Assembly: GCA_017411435.1 (NCBI GenBank) | Contig: JAFQQD010000014.1 | Span: forward strand, 32,789-96,788 | Length of the DNA stretch: 64,000 nt | Direction of reading: 5' to 3' | DNA from: Clostridia bacterium | GTDB lineage: Bacteria; Bacillota; Clostridia; UMGS1883 | Part shown: positions 45,166-55,114 of the stretch, piece after piece | How positions within the stretch are numbered: position 1 is the first letter of the stretch | Layout of the letters: the number at the start of each line of letters is the position of its first letter | Notes under the pieces: model-generated | Databases searched by the model: none | What the model was told of the DNA's origin: nothing | What the model saw: the letters and a program-made list of their open reading frames with translations, nothing else | Made by a program: the position numbers and the translations under genes

Positions 45166-46581
45166 ATGAAAAAAATTTTTGTAACCCTTATATTTTTTAT
45201 TTGCACTATTATTTGCATTAGCGTTAATGCAGAAAATGAAAGCAATGGTTATATTGTAAAAGTGAAAGAAGATTCGATTTCATTAATGTGCGTTACTGAT
45301 GAAATCACACATATAAGCGATAATCTATACCGTGCAGATAATCTAAATGACTTATATAGCGTTATACCTGCAGATTATATTGAAACTATTTTCCCTGATT
45401 ACAAATTTGAATTATTTGACTTAGATTATCCGGATATAACCAGCGATATAGAATTTGATTCTCAATGGTATCTAGATAAAATTAATGCTGATTCTATCAG
45501 AAAAAAGGGCCTGTCAGGGGAAGGCGTGAAAATTGCTGTAATTGATAGCGGAATAAATTTTTCACACCCCGATTTTAATCAATCAAATATTTTACAAGGA
45601 TATAACTGCACTTTTGGCGCAGAAGATATAAACGATTATAACGACAATGTGGGGCACGGAACGATGGTTGCAGGCATCATTGCAGCCCAAACAGACAATG
45701 AACTTGATATTGCAGGGATAGCAAGCAATACTCAAATTATTCCTATAAAAATAACAGACACAAATTCTCTAAATATTTCGAGTATATTTTTGGGATTGGA
45801 AAAAGCATTAGAAACAGATTGCGATATAATTAATATGAGTTTTGGAGGGGCAATAACCGATGAAGAAGCTCTATCTGTTTTGAAAAGTTATATAGATAAA
45901 GCAGAAGAAAAAGGCATTATTGTTGTTGCTGCGGTTGGAAACAGTGGTCATACTGATAATGTTATGAATTATCCTGCCGGTTTTGACAATGTTATTGGTG
46001 TTGGTTCTGTAGATGAGGATTTAACATCATCGTATTTTTCTCAAAAAAATGAAAGCGTGTTCATATCTGCTCCGGGTAATAATATTGTATCACTGTTCAA
46101 GAATAATTCTACAACAACAGGATTGGGAACATCGTTATCTGCACCTATTGTTACTGCGGTTATATCGATTATAAAAGAGGTTCGCCCGGAGTGTACATTG
46201 CAGGAAATAAAAGAATTACTAAAAAATACTTCTTTGGATTGTGGAGCTAAAGGTTACGACACAAGCTATGGATATGGCGTATTAAACTTAGAGGGAATTG
46301 TTGAAGAAATAAGTGGTGATATACCGGAATTTATTGTTTCACAGGGTATTATAAATGCTAAAAAAAGAGTACATATACATAACAATTCTTCAAAAAACAT
46401 ATTAGCAAATGCCTTTTTTGCTTCATACGGAGACAATAATTGCTTGGAAAATATGGAGATCATTGAAAATATCAATCTAATTGATGGCGTAACTAATATT
46501 ATTAACGAAAAAACTTATGGAAGCTTTTTCGTGTGGGACAAAAACCTCCGACCATATACAAAGAAGTATTCAATAAAATAA
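45166..46581 (+). CDS. Secreted subtilisin-family (S8) serine protease
   Basis: The 471-residue protein has a signal peptide (about 1-22), a short propeptide region and a subtilisin domain (about 115-385). The catalytic triad is complete: Asp127 in VIDSG, His164 in GHGTMVAG and Ser323 in GTSLSAP; the oxyanion Asn is in VAAVGNSG. The last ~85 residues form an unrecognised tail. ATG 45166 is chosen because the signal peptide starts there and GAGGT lies upstream. As the last gene of the surface cluster it may process or shed the neighbouring proteins; that is inference. Confidence 0.92.
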   Translation: MKKIFVTLIFFICTIICISVNAENESNGYIVKVKEDSISLMCVTDEITHISDNLYRADNLNDLYSVIPADYIETIFPDYKFELFDLDYPDITSDIEFDSQWYLDKINADSIRKKGLSGEGVKIAVIDSGINFSHPDFNQSNILQGYNCTFGAEDINDYNDNVGHGTMVAGIIAAQTDNELDIAGIASNTQIIPIKITDTNSLNISSIFLGLEKALETDCDIINMSFGGAITDEEALSVLKSYIDKAEEKGIIVVAAVGNSGHTDNVMNYPAGFDNVIGVGSVDEDLTSSYFSQKNESVFISAPGNNIVSLFKNNSTTTGLGTSLSAPIVTAVISIIKEVRPECTLQEIKELLKNTSLDCGAKGYDTSYGYGVLNLEGIVEEISGDIPEFIVSQGIINAKKRVHIHNNSSKNILANAFFASYGDNNCLENMEIIENINLIDGVTNIINEKTYGSFFVWDKNLRPYTKKYSIK

Positions 46582-46590
46582 TGTAAATTT

Positions 46591-46630
46591 AAAGGTCATA
46601 ACTTGCCTTCAAAGCAAGCTATGACCTTTT
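46591..46630. terminator. Bidirectional terminator closing the surface cluster
   Basis: Stem AAAGGTCATA...CTTGC / GCAAG...TATGACCTTT with one bulge, then T's. It lies between the convergent protease and patatin-like genes. Confidence 0.85.
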
Positions 46631-47476
46631 TTATAATTTCAATATTTTATCTTTATACTTCATCACTGTCGCATAGCCGATATCATACATTTCCTGAATT
46701 TTCTCAGGCCTTCTCTCCGTGCGTTTCCACCCTGAAGTATCTTCCTCAGGTGCAATCAGTATGATTTTGCCTTCTTTTTCAAGCTCTAATAGTTCATGAT
46801 GTCTGTCGTTATACATTTCTGTACGCGTTTCAAGTGCCCTTTTAAGCCCCTCATACTTTCTGTACAAAAATCCGCTTATGCCCAATCCTGCTTCCTTGCT
46901 CTTTATGTAACTGCGCTCTCTCGTAATGATTACAACGGTTTTGTCACAGCCTTCATCAAGCGCTTTGCGGAAGGGGATAGGCTCAGTGATGCCGCCATCC
47001 ATATAAAGTTCCCCGCCAATTTCAACGGGCTGGAACATTATCGGAAGTGCGCAGCTTGCCACAACAACTTTCCATTCCTTATCATCGCTTGTAACAGGAT
47101 GGTATTCACACTTACCCGTTTTGATGTTGGTAAGCGCAGCCAGAACCTTGCAACCCGATTTGTCAAACGCTTCCTTATCAAAAGGGATAAGTTTGTTGGG
47201 AAGTTCGCCAAAAACAAAATCCACATTGTAATAACTGCGCTTTTTAGGGTTTATAAGATGGCGGAATCCCATATATCTTTTGTCGTTTAAGTATTCAAGA
47301 CCAATTTTAAGACCGCGTCCGCGCTGATTTGACACAAACGAAACCCCGTTTGCAATACCTGCCGATGTGCCGACAAGTAAATCAGCCTTAAAACCTATGT
47401 CGATGAGAGCATCAAGTGCACCTACGGTAAAATAACCGCGGCTTGCACCACCCTCTAAAACAAGACCTGTTTTCAT
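46631..47476 (-). CDS. Patatin-like phospholipase
   Basis: The 281-residue protein has the patatin marks: glycine-rich oxyanion loop GGASRG (9-14), nucleophile elbow GTSAG (Ser38) and the catalytic Asp in YMDGGITEPIPF. It belongs to the RssA/YqhO-type group of soluble acyl hydrolases whose substrates are mostly unknown. It is preceded closely (14 bases) by ribF on the same strand and is probably the last gene of that operon. Length and motifs are complete. Confidence 0.9.
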   Translation of the reverse strand: MKTGLVLEGGASRGYFTVGALDALIDIGFKADLLVGTSAGIANGVSFVSNQRGRGLKIGLEYLNDKRYMGFRHLINPKKRSYYNVDFVFGELPNKLIPFDKEAFDKSGCKVLAALTNIKTGKCEYHPVTSDDKEWKVVVASCALPIMFQPVEIGGELYMDGGITEPIPFRKALDEGCDKTVVIITRERSYIKSKEAGLGISGFLYRKYEGLKRALETRTEMYNDRHHELLELEKEGKIILIAPEEDTSGWKRTERRPEKIQEMYDIGYATVMKYKDKILKL

Positions 47477-47490
47477 AATAATCTGCCTCT

Positions 47491-48360
47491 TTATAAATTC
47501 TTCAAATCTTCTCTGATTTGTTCGGTTAATTTTTCTAAGTTTTCAAATTTAATCTCGGGACGGATAAATTTGATGAATTCAATTTTTATTTTCTTTCCGT
47601 ACAAATTGCCTTCAAAATCAGGAATATATGTTTCCGTACGGACCGATTTATCACAAACCGTGGGGTTTGTGCCTGCATTTGTAATGGCATCATAACATTT
47701 AGCGTCTACTGTAACAAGTGTTTTGTAAACACCGTTTTTAAGCTGTGCGGCTTTATCGTCAAAAAACACATTCGCGGTAGGGAACCCAATCTTTCTGCCA
47801 AGCTTTTTACCCTCAGAGACGGTTCCTTCTATAAAGAAGTTTCTGCCTAAAAGATTGTTTGCAAGAGATATTTCACCCTCGGCTAAAAGTCCTCTTATCC
47901 GGCTTGAGGATATGCTCTCTCCGTTATACATCTGGCAGGGAGCAACCAAGACCTCAAACCCGTGGCGTTTGCCCTCTTTCATCAGTAAATCCGTATCTCC
48001 GCGCCCATTTTTGCCGAATCGGTAGTTGTATCCGCATACGGCATATTTTATATTATATTTCCCCACAAGAATTTTTTCTATAAATACTTCGGGCTCCACA
48101 GAAAGAAGCGCTTTATCTGTTGGCAGAAATTCTGCCTTGGCTCCAAGTGAGGTTATGATAGCCTCTTTTTCCGCATTGCTTGTCAGATAGCACATATGGT
48201 TACCTGAAAGTATCTCGAGCGGTGATTTATCAAAGCTCAGCGCGATGGGGATAAGGTTATTCAGTTCTGCATAGCGTACGGCACTTTCAATGATTTTTTG
48301 ATGCGCTATATGAACACCATCAAAAAATCCAAGTGCTATTGCACTGCCCTTTCCTATCAT
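47491..48360 (-). CDS. ribF: Bifunctional riboflavin kinase/FAD synthetase
   Basis: The 289-residue protein has the nucleotidyltransferase N-terminal half (ALGFFDGVHIAHQKII, and SSSRIRGLLAEG near residue 155) and the riboflavin kinase C-terminal half (GRKIGFPTANV, and NAGTNPTV). It makes FMN and then FAD. The start overlaps the end of truB by 4 bases. Confidence 0.95.
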   Translation of the reverse strand: MIGKGSAIALGFFDGVHIAHQKIIESAVRYAELNNLIPIALSFDKSPLEILSGNHMCYLTSNAEKEAIITSLGAKAEFLPTDKALLSVEPEVFIEKILVGKYNIKYAVCGYNYRFGKNGRGDTDLLMKEGKRHGFEVLVAPCQMYNGESISSSRIRGLLAEGEISLANNLLGRNFFIEGTVSEGKKLGRKIGFPTANVFFDDKAAQLKNGVYKTLVTVDAKCYDAITNAGTNPTVCDKSVRTETYIPDFEGNLYGKKIKIEFIKFIRPEIKFENLEKLTEQIREDLKNL

Positions 48361-49259
48361 TTATAAAACCCCTTTATAAGCTTCAAACATTCGCGCCCGT
48401 TCTCCTCTTGTGACATAGCCGCCATGGAAAGAGCGATAAATTCGCCGTTCTCGTCATATAGAAGGTAAAACTTGCCCTGCTCTTTACCGCGGTAGAATAT
48501 AGAAACTCCATTCTTGACGCGGTCTGCACGCTTTTTATCGAGATAGATTTTATCGTATTCTTTGAAAAATGAGTCGAGAGGTAAAAGCGCCTTATGAGCC
48601 TCTCCCTTTTCGGAAAGAACATTAAGCTCTTCCGGAGTAATTGAGTTTTCAATTGTAAAATCCCCCGATGAAGTTCTTTCAAGCTCGCTTATACACGCAC
48701 CACAGCCGAGAGCATCACCGATATCGCTTGCAAGTGTGCGTATATATGTACCCTTACTGCAATGCACATCTATTGTGATATAGGGGAGGTCGATTGAAAT
48801 AATATCAATGGAAAATACAGTTATATCACGCGGCTCGCGCTTTATATCAATTCCCTGGCGCGCAAGTGTGTAAAGACGCTGTCCGTTTACCTGAATTGCG
48901 CTGTACATAGGCGGTATTTGCGAAATATTGCCGACAAATTTTTTGACAGCGTTTTTAATTTCGTCCTCGGTAACATTTACTTCATTTTTTTCAAGGACAG
49001 TCCCTGACATATCAAGAGTGTCGGTCCTTGTGCCGAGAAGAACTTTTGCGCGGTAGCGCTTATCCTCGGCTGTCAGAAACTCTGCCGCCCTTGTAGCCGT
49101 TCCTACAAGAATAGGCAGAACACCACTTGCATCGGGGTCGAGAGTTCCCGTATGACCAACCTTTTTCATATTAAGTGCACGCCTCACAATACCCACGCAT
49201 CTGTGCGAAGATATTCCAATCGGCTTATTAAGAATTATAATTCCACTGTATTCTTTCAT
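48357..49259 (-). CDS. truB: tRNA pseudouridine-55 synthase
   Basis: The 300-residue protein carries the TruB signature KVGHTGTLDPDASGVLPI with the catalytic Asp, an early NKPIGISSH motif and a C-terminal PUA-like region. It isomerises U55 in the T loop of tRNAs. It overlaps nrnA by 4 bases and ribF by 4 bases, showing tight translational coupling. Confidence 0.95.
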   Translation of the reverse strand: MKEYSGIIILNKPIGISSHRCVGIVRRALNMKKVGHTGTLDPDASGVLPILVGTATRAAEFLTAEDKRYRAKVLLGTRTDTLDMSGTVLEKNEVNVTEDEIKNAVKKFVGNISQIPPMYSAIQVNGQRLYTLARQGIDIKREPRDITVFSIDIISIDLPYITIDVHCSKGTYIRTLASDIGDALGCGACISELERTSSGDFTIENSITPEELNVLSEKGEAHKALLPLDSFFKEYDKIYLDKKRADRVKNGVSIFYRGKEQGKFYLLYDENGEFIALSMAAMSQEENGRECLKLIKGFYK

Positions 49260-50206
49260 AATTTCTCCAGTTCTTCAACGAGGGCTTTTTCAGCATCGTC
49301 TATTGAAGAGTTAGTAAATGTACAACCTGCTGCCTTTTTGTGACCGCCGCCACCGAATTTTCGTGCAACAGGTTCAATATTGTAATCTCCGAGACTGCGA
49401 AGGCTTACGCGGATATCTCCCTCTGGAAGTTCCTTTAAGAATGCGCTTATCATAACGCCGTCTATACTTCTTGGGATTTGTGCAAGTGCTTCAGTATCAC
49501 TACGCTTGGCACCGTGTTTTTCCATAATTTCGTTTGTTATTTTTGCAGTCGCGATTTTGCCATCCTTATATAACTTAATAGAGTTAATAAGCTCTGCCTG
49601 AAGGCGGAGTTGTGTGATGGAGTTTCTTTCATAAAGCATACTGCAAAGATATGTTGTGTTAATTCCCGTTTCGTAAAGCTCAATCAGAATTTCGTATGTG
49701 CGGCGGTTAACCGATGCATACTGGAATGAACCCGTATCAGACGACATTGCACAGTAAAGATATTGGGCAATGTCTTTTGTTATCTCGAAACCACCCTCGG
49801 CAAGAAATTCATATATAAGCTCGCCAGTTGAACTGCGCGAGGGTTCAATATGACTTATTTTCGCAAATTCTCCATTTGGATGATGGTGGTCAATACAAAC
49901 TGTATTTTCTTTTCCTTCAAAAAACTGTCCCCAACTGCCTATTCTGTCGCTGTTTCCGACATCTAACGCACAGTAGCACTCGTAATCGGGCGCATATGCT
50001 TCTTCTGTGAATGTAATTACATCTGTTTCAAGGAAAGAGAGATGCCTTGAAAGCTCTTTTTCTGTAAAAACATCTGCCTTGATACCACTCTGACGAAGAG
50101 CACAACGAAGTGCCATAGCACTGCCGATACAGTCCCAGTCGGGATTTTCGTGAACGAAAATTGCAACACTTTTACTTTTTTTAATTTGAGCGATTACTTC
50201 TTTCAT
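49256..50206 (-). CDS. nrnA: DHH-family oligoribonuclease/pAp phosphatase
   Basis: The 316-residue protein has a DHH domain (HENPDWDCIGSAMAL, DVGNSDR and the naming motif IDHHHPNGEF) and a DHHA1 domain with GGGGHKKAAG. NrnA degrades very short RNAs and dephosphorylates pAp. Start chosen at ATG 50206 with AAGGA nine bases upstream; a TTG three codons earlier overlaps the rbfA stop without spacing for that site. Confidence 0.93.
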   Translation of the reverse strand: MKEVIAQIKKSKSVAIFVHENPDWDCIGSAMALRCALRQSGIKADVFTEKELSRHLSFLETDVITFTEEAYAPDYECYCALDVGNSDRIGSWGQFFEGKENTVCIDHHHPNGEFAKISHIEPSRSSTGELIYEFLAEGGFEITKDIAQYLYCAMSSDTGSFQYASVNRRTYEILIELYETGINTTYLCSMLYERNSITQLRLQAELINSIKLYKDGKIATAKITNEIMEKHGAKRSDTEALAQIPRSIDGVMISAFLKELPEGDIRVSLRSLGDYNIEPVARKFGGGGHKKAAGCTFTNSSIDDAEKALVEELEKL

Positions 50207-50211
50207 CTGCC

Positions 50212-50556
50212 TCAATCCTTACTTATATCGTTAAGAAGTTTGTTGATGTGTGCGCCATACTCAATTGATGTATCAAGTTCAAAAGAAAATTCAGGCACAC
50301 AGCGAAGTTTGATGCGACCGCCAATCTCACGGCGAACAAAGCCTGCCGCCTGTGAAAGCGCCTTTATAGCATCCTTCTTTTCCTCATCTGTTCCCATAAT
50401 GCTGATATATGCCTTTGCATAACTCAAATCGTTTGTGACATTTACATTTACAACGCTTGTCATCATGGGAATTCTGGGGTCCTTGAGGTCACGGATGACA
50501 CTCGAGAGCTCCTTTTTTATTTCTTCTGAAATTCTGTCAGTTCTCTTAAAAGACAT
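50212..50556 (-). CDS. rbfA: Ribosome-binding factor A
   Basis: A 114-residue KH-like protein beginning FKRTDRISEEIKKELS with DPRIPMMTSVVNVNVTNDLSYAKAYIS, typical of RbfA. It assists late maturation of the 30S subunit, binding near the 5' helix of 16S rRNA. GAAGGGA precedes ATG 50556. A hairpin with a U-run separates it from infB. Confidence 0.95.
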   Translation of the reverse strand: MSFKRTDRISEEIKKELSSVIRDLKDPRIPMMTSVVNVNVTNDLSYAKAYISIMGTDEEKKDAIKALSQAAGFVRREIGGRIKLRCVPEFSFELDTSIEYGAHINKLLNDISKD

Positions 50557-50574
50557 ACTGTTTCCCTTCTTTCA

Positions 50575-50613
50575 AAAATAAGTAAATGGAGTTTTTACCC
50601 ATTTACTTATTTT
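50575..50613 (-). terminator. Terminator-like hairpin between infB and rbfA
   Basis: A 15-bp perfect stem (50575-50589 with 50599-50613; minus-strand arms end CCATTTACTTATTTT) followed by a T-rich tail on the minus strand. It would reduce transcription from infB into rbfA-nrnA-truB-ribF. Confidence 0.7.
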
Positions 50614-50633
50614 ATCTTCGTTTCGTAAATTTA

Positions 50634-52892
50634 TTAGCGAGCGACTTCTTCCATTACAAAGCACTCTACATTGTCGCCTTCTTTGATGTCGTTAAAGCGG
50701 ACAAAGCCCATACCACATTCGTAGCCGCTTGCCACTTCCTTGACATCGTCCTTAAAGCGCTTGAGTGAATCAAGTTCGCCCTCGTGGATTACGATACCGT
50801 CACGAACGATTCTTACGCTGCAGTTACGCTGAATCTTGCCGTCAGTAACATAACAGCCACCGATTGTACCAACCCCGCTTACTTTGAAGGTCTGACGGAT
50901 TTCAGCATGACCGATAACAGCTTCGCGGAATGTAGGTGCAAGCATACCCTTCATAGCGGCTTCAATCTCTTCGATAGCTTCGTAGATTACGCGGTACATA
51001 CGCATATCGACCTTGTTAAGTTCAGCTGCATTTCTGCCACCGACATCGGGACGAACATTAAAGCCTACGATAATTGCATTTGATGCAGATGCAAGTGTTA
51101 CATCACTTTCAGTAATAGCACCTACAGCACCGTGAATAACGCGTACGCGTACTTCTTCATTTGAAATCTTTTCAAGGCTCTGTCTTACAGCCTCAACACT
51201 ACCCTGAACATCGGCCTTAACGATAATATTAAGGTCTTTTACATCGCCCTCCTGAATCTGGCTGAAGAGGTCTTCAAGGTTAACGCGCTGTCTTTGTTTG
51301 TTAGCCTCATCCTTAATTTTCTGTTTTCTTGTTTCAACGACATGGCGTGCAGCACGCTCATCTTCTACTACGAAGAAGGGATCGCCACCGTCAGGAGTTT
51401 CGCTGAGTCCTACAATTTCGACCGGAGTAGAGGGAAGTGCTTCTTTAATCTTCTTTCCGCGGTCATCAACCATTGCTCTGACACGACCTACTGCAGTACC
51501 TGTTACGATGATATCACCCTGTTTGAGAGTACCGTTCTGAACAAGAACTGTTGCAACGGGACCGCGACCTTTATCAAGTTTAGCCTCGATAACAGTACCT
51601 CTTGCTTTACGGTTGGGGTTAGCCTTAAGCTCCTTAACCTCTGCAGTAAGGAGTACCATTTCGAGAAGTGAATCAATATTCATGCGCTGTTTAGCACTTA
51701 CTTCAACACAGATTACATCGCCGCCCCATTCTTCGGGAACAAGACCGTGTTCGGTAAGTTCCTGCTTAACTCTGTCGGGGTTAGCGCCTTCCTTATCAAT
51801 CTTGTTGATTGCAACGATAATGCTTACTTCAGCAGCCTTTGCGTGGTTAATAGCCTCAATAGTCTGGGGCATGATACCGTCATCTGCCGCAACAACAAGA
51901 ATTGCAATATCTGTAACAAGAGCACCGCGGGCACGCATTGCAGTAAATGCTTCGTGACCTGGTGTATCAAGGAATGCAATCTGATTGCCATTGATATTTA
52001 CCATATAAGCACCGATGTGCTGAGTAATACCGCCTGCTTCGCTTGCAGTAACATTTGTAGAACGGATAGCGTCAAGAAGACTTGTCTTACCGTGGTCAAC
52101 ATGACCCATTACGCAGACAACGGGAGGACGGGGAAGAAGGTCTTTCTCTTCATCCGGAATTTCGAAATCACTGAGAAGTTTATCTTCTTCAGTAACGATG
52201 ATTTCTCTTTCAACCTCTGCACCCATATCTTCTGCAACGAGAGCTGCTACATCGTATTCAATATCCTGAGTGATAGCCGCCATGATACCAAGCTGCATAA
52301 GGCGCTTGATAATTTCAGTAGCTCCGACCTTAAGCTTCTGAGCAAGGTCGCCCACAGTAATTGTATCGGGAATAACAACATGAAGAGGCTCTTTCTTCTC
52401 TTCCTTCTTGGGCTTTGGAATTTCGGGCTGCTTGGGCTGATTCTTCTTCTGAGACTGCTGCTTGTTCTTATTCTTTTTAAGACGCTGCTTGCTTATTTCA
52501 GTGTCCTTAATTTCAGGAGCAAGCTCTTCTGCCTTTTCCTTTGCAAGCTGCATATCAAGGTCAACCGCGTTGGAACGGGTGTCGACATAACGCACAGTTT
52601 TCTGTGTGGGAATTTCCTCTTCTTTTTCTTCTGCAGGGATTTCCTCTACCTTGGGAGCCTTTGCCTTTTCTTCCTCTATTTTCTGCATTTGAGACTCCAC
52701 ATATTCTTCGATGCTTGTGCCATCGTCAAATTTCTGTGTGTAATATTCTATTACAATGCTCATTTCTTCTACATCAAGAGAAGCAGCAGTGCTTTTTGTA
52801 ATTCCTGCCACCTCGGCAAGCATTTTTGAAATTTCCTTGCCGGGGATATTTATATCTTTTGCTATTGCGCTGATTTTCTGTTTTGCAATCAT
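50634..52892 (-). CDS. infB: Translation initiation factor IF-2
   Basis: The 752-residue protein has an N-terminal IF2_N-type segment, a Glu/Lys-rich linker (about 70-170), a second IF2_N segment and the GTPase domain ([15 protein letters not shown] near 264, [12 protein letters not shown]), then the C-terminal fMet-tRNA-binding domains. It brings initiator tRNA to the 30S subunit. GGAGGTG precedes ATG 52892. It is at its canonical place after nusA, rnpM and ylxQ. Confidence 0.97.
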   Translation of the reverse strand: MIAKQKISAIAKDINIPGKEISKMLAEVAGITKSTAASLDVEEMSIVIEYYTQKFDDGTSIEEYVESQMQKIEEEKAKAPKVEEIPAEEKEEEIPTQKTVRYVDTRSNAVDLDMQLAKEKAEELAPEIKDTEISKQRLKKNKNKQQSQKKNQPKQPEIPKPKKEEKKEPLHVVIPDTITVGDLAQKLKVGATEIIKRLMQLGIMAAITQDIEYDVAALVAEDMGAEVEREIIVTEEDKLLSDFEIPDEEKDLLPRPPVVCVMGHVDHGKTSLLDAIRSTNVTASEAGGITQHIGAYMVNINGNQIAFLDTPGHEAFTAMRARGALVTDIAILVVAADDGIMPQTIEAINHAKAAEVSIIVAINKIDKEGANPDRVKQELTEHGLVPEEWGGDVICVEVSAKQRMNIDSLLEMVLLTAEVKELKANPNRKARGTVIEAKLDKGRGPVATVLVQNGTLKQGDIIVTGTAVGRVRAMVDDRGKKIKEALPSTPVEIVGLSETPDGGDPFFVVEDERAARHVVETRKQKIKDEANKQRQRVNLEDLFSQIQEGDVKDLNIIVKADVQGSVEAVRQSLEKISNEEVRVRVIHGAVGAITESDVTLASASNAIIVGFNVRPDVGGRNAAELNKVDMRMYRVIYEAIEEIEAAMKGMLAPTFREAVIGHAEIRQTFKVSGVGTIGGCYVTDGKIQRNCSVRIVRDGIVIHEGELDSLKRFKDDVKEVASGYECGMGFVRFNDIKEGDNVECFVMEEVAR

Positions 52893-52913
52893 TTATTGGC
52901 ACCTCCGTATATT

Positions 52914-53231
52914 TTAGTTCATATCGGGCTTTTGTGATAACTTGTTTAATATGGCCCTGGCAAATCCTTCGTCACAAATTGCAACTACGGGAATATCTTT
53001 TTTTCCAAGAGCTCGGCTGAGCGATGATTTGTCAGAATAGAATATTAAGTCTATTCCGTAATTCTGGCATTTTCCTTCTATTTTGCGGCGGTTACTTGCA
53101 CCGATATCCTCCGATGCAATAACAAGCTTTGCTCTGCCTTCATCGAGAGCCTTTTCAGTCATAAATACGCCAAAGGCTACTTTTCCTGCGCGCACGGCAA
53201 GGCCTATCATTCCAAGTATCTTATCGTTCAT
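52914..53231 (-). CDS. ylxQ: L7Ae/YlxQ family ribosomal-type RNA-binding protein
   Basis: A 105-residue L7Ae/L30e-like protein (GLAVRAGKVAFG, KLVIASEDIGASNRRKI). The family binds kink-turn RNA; the role of YlxQ is not settled. It sits between rnpM and infB as in most Bacillota and overlaps the rnpM stop by one base. Confidence 0.9.
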   Translation of the reverse strand: MNDKILGMIGLAVRAGKVAFGVFMTEKALDEGRAKLVIASEDIGASNRRKIEGKCQNYGIDLIFYSDKSSLSRALGKKDIPVVAICDEGFARAILNKLSQKPDMN

Positions 53232-53479
53232 TAAATCAGTTCCTTTTTAATGGCTTCTTTCAAATCTTGCCCGAGTGCGCACTTGAAAGCACGCTCAAAC
53301 GAATGCTGCTTTTCGAATTTTTCACAGCAATCGCCAACTTTGCATATGTATGCACCGCGACCCTGGGCTTTCCCCATCGTGTCAACAGAAAAATCTCCGT
53401 CTTTTTTTACTACTCTTAAAAGCTCGGATTTTTCTTTCATCTGTCTGCATACAACGCACATTCGAAGCGGAGTAGACAT
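53231..53479 (-). CDS. rnpM: YlxR/RnpM (DUF448) RNA-binding protein
   Basis: The 82-residue protein has the DUF448 signature RMCVVCRQMKEKSELLRVV and GRGAYIC...C. Members bind RNase P RNA and modulate it in some Bacillota. It lies directly after nusA, sharing one base with it, in the canonical operon. Confidence 0.92.
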   Translation of the reverse strand: MSTPLRMCVVCRQMKEKSELLRVVKKDGDFSVDTMGKAQGRGAYICKVGDCCEKFEKQHSFERAFKCALGQDLKEAIKKELI

Positions 53480-54525
53480 TAACCTTCAATCTCCTCTGCG
53501 TTTTTATCGCTCTTTATATCAATCTTCCAGCCTGTAAGTCTTGCCGCAAGACGAGCATTCTGTCCTTCCTTACCAATGGCAAGGGAAAGCTGAAACTCGG
53601 GAACAGTTACAAGTGCTGACTTGTTCTTTTCGTCAATTTCAACACTTAAAACCTTTGCAGGGTTAAGCGCTGCACTGATATATTCTGCCGGGTCTTCGCT
53701 GTACTGGATAACATCGATTTTTTCATCGTTGAGTTCCTGTACAATTCCTGCTACACGGATACCACGCTGACCAACACACGCACCAACAGGGTCAACATTG
53801 GGGTTTTCAGAATATACAGCAAGCTTACTGCGGCTGCCTGCTTCACGGGCAATGCTCTTGATTTCAACAGTTCCGTCTGCAATTTCGGGAACTTCCTGTT
53901 CAAAGAGCTTCTTAACAAGACCGGGATGAGTTCTTGATACATTAAGATTTACACTCTTAGTGGTTTTCTTAACCTCAAATACATAAACCTTAAGTCTCTT
54001 TCCGGGTGTATAATCTTCACCTGGAATCTGCTCAGAAGGAGCAAGAAGCGCCTCTGCGGTGCCAAGGTCAATCATAATGCCTCTGCGGTCGAGCTTTTCA
54101 ACCTTACCGCTCATAACATCGTTTTCCTTGTCGCTGTATTCGTCATACATGTTTCCGCGTTCTGCCTCACGGATTTTCTGAACGACCATCTGCTTTGCAG
54201 TCTGTGCAGCAATTCTGCCGAACTTTGCAGGAGATGCCTCAAAATCAACTGTATCGCCAATCTTATAGCGCTTGTTAATTGTATGAGCCTCCTCAAGAGT
54301 AATCTCAATACAGGGGTCTTCAACTTCTTCAACTACTGTCTTTGAGCAGTAAACGCGCATATCACCGTTTTCACGGTTTACTTCTGCAAAGCAGTTGTAG
54401 CCGCTGCCGAAGTTTTTCTTGTAAGCAGTAACAAGTGCCGCTTCAAGAGCTTCAAACATAACTTCTTTTTTGATGCGCTTTTCCTGTTCAAGAGCTTCAA
54501 GTGCAAGTATAAGTTCTTTGTTCAT
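53479..54525 (-). CDS. nusA: Transcription termination/antitermination factor NusA
   Basis: The 348-residue protein has the N-terminal RNA-polymerase-binding domain, an S1 domain (about 130-200), and two KH domains ([26 protein letters not shown], and [17 protein letters not shown]). It lacks the C-terminal acidic repeats of proteobacterial NusA, as is normal in Bacillota. It controls pausing and intrinsic termination. Confidence 0.96.
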   Translation of the reverse strand: MNKELILALEALEQEKRIKKEVMFEALEAALVTAYKKNFGSGYNCFAEVNRENGDMRVYCSKTVVEEVEDPCIEITLEEAHTINKRYKIGDTVDFEASPAKFGRIAAQTAKQMVVQKIREAERGNMYDEYSDKENDVMSGKVEKLDRRGIMIDLGTAEALLAPSEQIPGEDYTPGKRLKVYVFEVKKTTKSVNLNVSRTHPGLVKKLFEQEVPEIADGTVEIKSIAREAGSRSKLAVYSENPNVDPVGACVGQRGIRVAGIVQELNDEKIDVIQYSEDPAEYISAALNPAKVLSVEIDEKNKSALVTVPEFQLSLAIGKEGQNARLAARLTGWKIDIKSDKNAEEIEG

Positions 54526-54544
54526 TTTTTCCTAAACACTCCTA

Positions 54545-55000
54545 TCAAAATGTAAATGCAAGTCTGACTGATGCCGCCTTGCCTTTTTCAATTGTAATCT
54601 CTTTATCATTGACCGAAACTGTAATTTCCCCGTTCTGGTACTTTGTAAGTATACCGGAAATTTCTTTCTTACCCTCAATGGGTGCAAACAGTTTAATGTC
54701 AATTTCCTGCCCCATAACCTTTTCAAAATGCCAGTCGCGTGTAAGCGCGCGGTCAATACCGGGGGAGGATACCTCGAAGATGTATGCCTCTTTAATAAAA
54801 GTTAAATCATCGAGCAGGGGGCTTATTTCACGGCTTACATTTTCGCAGTCCTCAATAGTTACGCCGCCGTCCTTGTCAATATAAAGGCGCAGAAAGTATT
54901 CGCTGCCTTCTTTTTTGTACTCGGTGTTATAAATGTAGACACCGTGTCTTTCGCAGACATCCGCGGCAATTTTTTCAAGTGCTTCGTCAATCTTAGCCAA
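54545..55000 (-). CDS. rimP: Ribosome maturation factor RimP
   Basis: The 151-residue protein matches RimP: LRLYIDKDGGVTIEDCENVSREI and EVSSPGIDRAL. It aids 30S assembly. The start is TTG 55000 (M-A-K-I-D), preceded by AAAGGGATGG; no in-frame ATG fits. First gene of the nusA-infB operon. Confidence 0.93.
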   Translation of the reverse strand: MAKIDEALEKIAADVCERHGVYIYNTEYKKEGSEYFLRLYIDKDGGVTIEDCENVSREISPLLDDLTFIKEAYIFEVSSPGIDRALTRDWHFEKVMGQEIDIKLFAPIEGKKEISGILTKYQNGEITVSVNDKEITIEKGKAASVRLAFTF

Positions 55001-55114
55001 GATACCATCCCTTTCATATAATGCGAAAGAGTGGGTTATTAGCCCACTCCTTCGTTTCTGTCAACGGTATTATATCATCTTATATTATATAATGCAAGCA
55101 TTTTTTTGAAAATA
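55001..55114 (-). promoter_or_regulatory. Promoter and leader of the rimP-nusA-infB operon
   Basis: On the minus strand TTGCAT (55092-55097), 17-bp spacer, TATAAT (55069-55074). The leader then folds into a GAGTGGG / CCCACTC hairpin (55029-55049) before the rimP start. The hairpin has no strong U-run, so an attenuator role is only possible. Confidence 0.7.

Noticed and set aside
51747..52829. A 360-codon frame on the plus strand opposite infB
   Set aside because: A shadow of infB, rich in Cys, Phe and Asn, without a start site; infB is certain.
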